Part shown: positions 60,625 to 64,000 of the stretch, in pieces | Layout of the letters: each line of letters opens with the position of its first letter | Numbering within the stretch: the stretch's first letter is position 1 | Origin: Myxococcales bacterium | GTDB taxonomy: Bacteria; Myxococcota_A; Polyangia; Polyangiales; Polyangiaceae | Direction: 5' to 3' | Assembly: GCA_903642325.1 (NCBI GenBank) | Contig: CAHJWM010000007.1 | Span: 79,616 to 143,615 of the forward strand | Length of the DNA stretch: 64,000 nucleotides | Notes under the pieces: model-generated | Told to the model about the DNA's origin: nothing | Seen by the model: the letters and a program-made list of their open reading frames with translations, nothing else | The model's database searches: none | Position numbers and translations under genes: made by a program

Positions 60625-60641
60625 CCGCCCGCGCTGGGCGG
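60625..60641 (-). terminator. Hairpin after rpmF
   Basis: CCGCCC (60625-60630) with GGGCGG (60636-60641), loop GCGCT, starting 6 nt after the rpmF stop on the minus strand. Six G-C pairs make it stable. It may end or weaken transcription between rpmF and fabH. Confidence 0.35.
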
Positions 60642-60646
60642 TCCGA

Positions 60647-60841
60647 TCAGGTCTTTTCCGAGGGGTCGGCTTTCAAAACGGCGCGGCCCTTGTAGAACCC
60701 GCATGCCGGGCAGACCCGGTGTGACACGGTCGGGGCGGAGCAATTTTGGCAGGGCACCACGTTCGGTGCGCTGACTTTGTCGTGGTTCGCGCGACGCATG
60801 TCACGCTTGCTGCTGCTCAATCGGCGCTTCGGTACTGCCAC
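60647..60841 (-). CDS. rpmF: 50S ribosomal protein L32
   Basis: A 64-residue ribosomal protein. It starts MAVPKRRLSSSKRDMRRANH as usual, and carries a zinc ribbon with Cys31, Cys34, Cys44 and Cys47 (CQNC and CPAC), the zinc-binding C+ form. It is 11 nt downstream of the yceD gene, the common yceD-rpmF pair. Confidence 0.97.
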   Translation of the reverse strand: MAVPKRRLSSSKRDMRRANHDKVSAPNVVPCQNCSAPTVSHRVCPACGFYKGRAVLKADPSEKT

Positions 60842-60852
60842 GAGGCGACTCC

Positions 60853-61503
60853 TTACTCTTTGCTTTCACGCATGCGGCCGCGAATGGCCGCTAAAGGTTG
60901 TAGCCGAGGATCGATGACGGGCTCGGGCTCGTCGGCCTCCTCGGAGGGCGGACCGATAGCGGGACCTTCGGACGAAGGCAAGTCGGAACGCCGAGGAAAC
61001 ATCGGAAGCTCCAAGACCAAGAATTCCCGAAAGAACGAATCCAGCTCAATTTGGCTGCCTTCGAACGTATCTCGCGCGGCCGAACGGTCATCCAAAAGCT
61101 CGCCGTCGTCCTCCTCATCCTTTGCGCCGCGCTTCCTGGTCCCGGCTCCGCGCGGCGGCCCCTGAACCAGCGTTTGGGACTCGGCGCGGACCTTCTGACG
61201 CGACTTCGGGCCCACCTGACCCGCCGCCGGCGCCAACATTAGGAAAATCTCTGGGCAGAGCTCGATGTCGACGGGCTCCAGAGTGACCACGCATGGCATA
61301 CGGACCAATGCCTCCACGTGACCGCGGACTAGAATATCTTTGCCGCTCTTGCTGAGGTCGACGGTCGCTTTCCCGGGGCGCAGGGGCGTTGCGTCAGTAC
61401 CTTCGAAGGCCTGTTGCAGCCATGCTTCGCTCAAAGTGAAGGTTAGGCTGCGTGGGCCGCGCTCGAGGTCAGCAAGGGGAACTACGAAAACGGCTTTGTT
61501 CAC
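60853..61503 (-). CDS. yceD: DUF177 / YceD-family protein
   Basis: A 216-residue protein of the DUF177 family, which is linked to 23S rRNA metabolism in bacteria and plastids. The N-terminal strand pair (ADLERGPRSLTFTL), the middle VRGHVEALVRMPCVVTLEPVDIEL with its conserved Cys region, and the C-terminal DSFFREFLVLELPMFP motif fit. It is longer than usual because of a charged insert (about 100-145, Lys/Glu/Asp-rich) and a Glu/Pro-rich tail. It heads the rpmF-fab block. Confidence 0.88.
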   Translation of the reverse strand: MNKAVFVVPLADLERGPRSLTFTLSEAWLQQAFEGTDATPLRPGKATVDLSKSGKDILVRGHVEALVRMPCVVTLEPVDIELCPEIFLMLAPAAGQVGPKSRQKVRAESQTLVQGPPRGAGTRKRGAKDEEDDGELLDDRSAARDTFEGSQIELDSFFREFLVLELPMFPRRSDLPSSEGPAIGPPSEEADEPEPVIDPRLQPLAAIRGRMRESKE

Positions 61504-61660
61504 GACGGGGCGCGCAATTTAGCGCCGAGCGGGCCGCTCTGCAAAGATCTTCTGTCTAGCCTGGGCGTGACCGCGCGCGCTGGCTTCTGGCGGAGCTCGC
61601 GTCAAGCGATCCGTGATGGTTCTTCAACGCCGTGCGCTTCTTGGCTAGCTTGGAGAGCAG

Positions 61661-62938
61661 ATGGTCCATGGCGCGAATCCCGGCAAGCGTCGGCTCCTGA
61701 TCGCTTGCGCGGTCTACGTGGCGACGAGCCTGGTGTTCTTTGCGTTCGCGGTGCCCGAGGTCCTGCACCAGCACACGCGTTGGAATCATTTTGCGCTGCT
61801 CGCCGATGCGTGGCGGCAGGGGCGGCTCGACCTCGGAGGACCGCCACCGCTTTACACCGGCAACAACGACTTCAGTTACTTCGGAGGAAAGTGGTTCGTG
61901 GTGTTTCCACCCCTGCCGGCACTGCTGCTGCTTCCCGTGCTGGCCGTGCTGAAGGATCCAGAACGAGTGCGCGACGGTCAGTTCTTTCTCTGGCTGGCCG
62001 GCATCGCGCCGGCGGTCCTGTTTTTGGCGCTGGAAAAGTTGCGTCGGTTCGGCCGGAGTGACGCCAGCGAGCGGACGAACATTTCGTTTAGCCTGCTCTT
62101 CGCATTCGGTAGCGTGTACTTTTTTTGCGCCGAGCAAGGCACCGTTTGGTATGCGGCACATGTCGTTGGCGCGGCACTCGCCGCGCTCTATTTGCTCTTT
62201 GCGCTCGAGGCCGAGCGGCCCTGGCTCGCCGGGCTAGCGCTGGGCCTCGGTTTCGCAACCCGCACTCCGCTGCTGTTTGCGGCGCCCCTCTTCGTGCTCG
62301 AGGCATGGCGGACACTGCGCGCGAAGCGGGAACGTCTAGTGCGCGCGTTGCTCGCATTCTGTGTGCCGGTCGCTTCGGTGTTGAGCGTCACCCTTCTGCA
62401 CAATCAGCGTCGGTTCGGCGATCCGTTCGAGGTCGGTTACCGATATCTCGGTGTCGTTTGGCAAGTTCGAATCGAGAAGTGGGGGCTGTTCGGTTATCAC
62501 TATCTGGCCAAAAATCTGGGGGTGATCTTGACTAGCTTGCCTTTCGTGACGCCGGCGGGCCCCGCGCCGTTCCAGGTGAATATGCACGGGCTGGCCCTTT
62601 GGGTCACCACGCCCCTCTACTTTTGGTTGCTCCGCCCACGCCGCCGCGCCGCGCCGCTGCGCGCGCTCTGGGTCACGGTCGGCTGCGTCGCATTGCCTAC
62701 TTTGTTTTATCAAAACACCGGCTGGGTGCAGTTCGGTTACCGGTTCTCGAACGACTACGCAGTATTCTTGTTTGCGCTGCTCGCGGTGGGTGGACCACCG
62801 CGCGGACGAGGGTTTCAGATCGCTGCATGCGCCGCGTTGCTGGTCAATGCATTTGGCGCCTGGACGTTCGGTCGAGCCGCGTACAACAGTTTCTATTTTC
62901 AAGATAACTCGCAGCGTGTCCTCTATCAGCCGGACTGA
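61661..62938 (+). CDS. Polytopic inner-membrane protein, glycosyltransferase-like (GT-C type)
   Basis: A 425-residue membrane protein with about ten hydrophobic segments. A GGAGA site lies 5 nt before the ATG. A soluble loop after the first membrane helix contains HTRWNHFALLADAW and a GNNDFSYFGGKWFVVFPP segment with acidic and aromatic residues, similar to the first loop of GT-C (PMT-like, family 39/DUF2029) enzymes that use lipid-linked sugars. No catalytic Asp-Asp pair can be fixed with certainty, so transferase activity is only a suggestion. It is divergent from yceD. Confidence 0.7.
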   Translation: MVHGANPGKRRLLIACAVYVATSLVFFAFAVPEVLHQHTRWNHFALLADAWRQGRLDLGGPPPLYTGNNDFSYFGGKWFVVFPPLPALLLLPVLAVLKDPERVRDGQFFLWLAGIAPAVLFLALEKLRRFGRSDASERTNISFSLLFAFGSVYFFCAEQGTVWYAAHVVGAALAALYLLFALEAERPWLAGLALGLGFATRTPLLFAAPLFVLEAWRTLRAKRERLVRALLAFCVPVASVLSVTLLHNQRRFGDPFEVGYRYLGVVWQVRIEKWGLFGYHYLAKNLGVILTSLPFVTPAGPAPFQVNMHGLALWVTTPLYFWLLRPRRRAAPLRALWVTVGCVALPTLFYQNTGWVQFGYRFSNDYAVFLFALLAVGGPPRGRGFQIAACAALLVNAFGAWTFGRAAYNSFYFQDNSQRVLYQPD

Positions 62939-62991
62939 CGGTGCAGGCTGACGGCTCTGGCCGCCTCACCCTTTCGAGCCGTGAGCGGAGA

Positions 62992-63615
62992 TCAGGCGCC
63001 GCTCGCTTTGCCGCCGCTGCCGGAGGTACCGGCCGTACCGCCGGTGCCGCCTTTGCCTCCGGTTCCGCCGCTGCCTCCAGCCCCGGCGGTACCGCCGGTT
63101 CCCGCGAGGCCTAGATTGCCTCCTGCGCCGCCCTTGCCGGCCGCGCCCGCAGCTCCGCCGCCACCCGCTGCGCCCGACGTCCCGCCAGAGCCGCCTTTTC
63201 CGCCCGTTCCTGCGGAGCCCGACGCGCCTGCGGCTCCGCCGCTGCCGCCTTTTCCGCCCGTTCCGGCGGAGCCGCCAGAACCGCCACTGCCGCCCGATCC
63301 GCCTACTCCCGACGTTCCGCCTTTGTCGCCCGATCCGCCTGCACCCGTTCCAACTCCTCCGGACGTGCCCACCGCTCCGGACGTGCCGGCGTCGGAGCCT
63401 AAAGCGCCAGACGTTCCCATGCCGCCGACGCTCGTGCCGGAGCCCGCCGTGCCGGCCGTTGCCGTTCCAGCGCGGCCCGCTGTCGACGCTGTCCCGCTAG
63501 CGCCGCCCATGTCGACATCGAAGTCACCGGCATCCGAGCCGCCGCATGCGACAACGACTCCGACTAGCACTAGCGCACTCACGCCGAGAACGTTGCGTTG
63601 ATTGACCATCGACAT
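62992..63615 (-). CDS. Glycine-rich repeat lipoprotein
   Basis: A 207-residue protein. A signal peptide is followed by a lipobox-like VVACGG with Cys24 as predicted lipidation site. From about residue 35 to the end the sequence is almost only Gly, Ser, Ala, Thr and Lys in short GGxGG- and GTGG-type repeats, with no folded C-terminal domain. Such stretches in myxobacterial lipoproteins normally act as linkers before a domain. ATG 63609 is an alternative start. The 5' end of the mRNA would lie in 63616-63900. Confidence 0.75.
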   Translation of the reverse strand: MSMVNQRNVLGVSALVLVGVVVACGGSDAGDFDVDMGGASGTASTAGRAGTATAGTAGSGTSVGGMGTSGALGSDAGTSGAVGTSGGVGTGAGGSGDKGGTSGVGGSGGSGGSGGSAGTGGKGGSGGAAGASGSAGTGGKGGSGGTSGAAGGGGAAGAAGKGGAGGNLGLAGTGGTAGAGGSGGTGGKGGTGGTAGTSGSGGKASGA

Positions 63616-64000
63616 CGAATCTCGCTTTCACTTACGGCTTGGTCTGTCCGGATTCAGATCCAGCGCCCGGCGATTGCGGGGCGCGCCGATATGCCACGAC
63701 GGGTATCGCGATGCTCAGCAAACCGCAATCATCGAGTCGAATCGACAAGCGTCGCCGACGAGCCTGAGAAGCCACGCGTTAAAGTGCGCACGGTTGCCGT
63801 GCGAGCGAAGCGACGAACCGGGGACGCGCGCCGGCTCGATCTGGTTATCAAGCCGATGGCTGACCCCTGATGCGACCGTTCACCAGGGGACTCTCGGGCC
63901 TCCGCGGCGGATACAGCAGCTCGACTTCGCTATTCGCAAAGAGACCAGCAATGGACGTTCACGGCTCGAGCATCTCGAGCCGTGAACCGTTGATCACGTC
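63616..64000. other. Intergenic end region with a perfect long palindrome
   Basis: No gene is supported; frames of 90-127 codons on the plus strand are Arg/Ser-rich and lack start signals. At 63957-63987 there is a perfect 14-bp inverted repeat, GTTCACGGCTCGAG (63957-63970) and CTCGAGCCGTGAAC (63974-63987), with a CAT loop. This could be a terminator for a gene to the right or left; no T-tract is visible before the window ends. Confidence 0.5.

Noticed and set aside
63000..63500. Regularly spaced short repeats suggestive of a CRISPR or satellite array.
   Set aside because: They are codon-phased repeats of Gly-rich peptide units in a lipoprotein gene; no constant repeat and unique spacer pattern.
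63602..63985. A 127-codon plus-strand frame after the glycine-rich lipoprotein start.
   Set aside because: No ribosome-binding site, Arg/Ser-rich composition and it runs through the palindrome at 63957-63987.

Overview
The window is a high-GC, densely coded chromosomal segment. It most likely comes from a deltaproteobacterium of the myxobacterial type (Myxococcota, probably Polyangia). This is inferred from protein architecture, not from a database search. The pointers are a complete type II secretion operon ending in gspN, sigma-54 enhancer-binding proteins (one with an FHA domain), a giant kinase-fold/TPR protein, a MerR-HTH/TPR fusion, an FHA-CpaF-like fusion, a Roadblock/LC7 protein and a glycine-rich linker-type lipoprotein. 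I found no rRNA, tRNA, CRISPR array, insertion sequence or prophage.

Layout. 94-4110 (+): a lipoprotein, an NtrB-like membrane histidine kinase, bioA and a thioredoxin-like [2Fe-2S] protein. 4248-6587 (-): a SNF2-type helicase. 6765-8171 (+): an NtrC-type response regulator. 8394-22813 (+): a 13-gene type II secretion operon, gspC-D-E-F-(G-like)-G-H-I-J-K-L-M-N, with mostly 4-nt overlaps and a good sigma-54 promoter match just before gspC. 22829-28141 (-): a 1770-residue kinase-fold/TPR protein convergent with the operon. 28275-31616: an FtsB-like protein, a small protein, an outer-membrane barrel and a degenerate aconitase-fold protein. 31902-34826 (+): Roadblock, aroQ, accB, accC. 34930-45888 (-): nth, gyrA, bamA, parE, parC. 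46385-53512: regulators and poorly known proteins, including an FHA sigma-54 activator, a nitrilase, a MerR/TPR protein, three small or uncharacterised proteins and an FHA-CpaF-like protein whose P-loop is destroyed. 53573-61503 (-): fatty-acid and ribosome-linked genes, transcribed yceD-rpmF-fabH-fabD-fabG-acpP-fabF-nrdR-ribD-def. 61661-63615: a polytopic membrane protein and a glycine-rich lipoprotein.

How the parts work together. The Gsp proteins form one cell-envelope secretion machine; no prepilin peptidase (gspO) is present here, so it must be encoded elsewhere. The NtrC-type regulator and the -24/-12 element suggest that secretion is transcriptionally gated by phosphorylation, possibly by the histidine kinase about 4 kb upstream. 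accB/accC make malonyl-CoA for the fab cluster. The two type IIA topoisomerases sit almost side by side around bamA. The most unusual items are three proteins that keep a known fold while losing its catalytic residues: the aconitase-like protein, the CpaF-like ATPase and the kinase-like protein. The others are the sigma-54 link to type II secretion and a second GspG-like pseudopilin without a prepilin leader.
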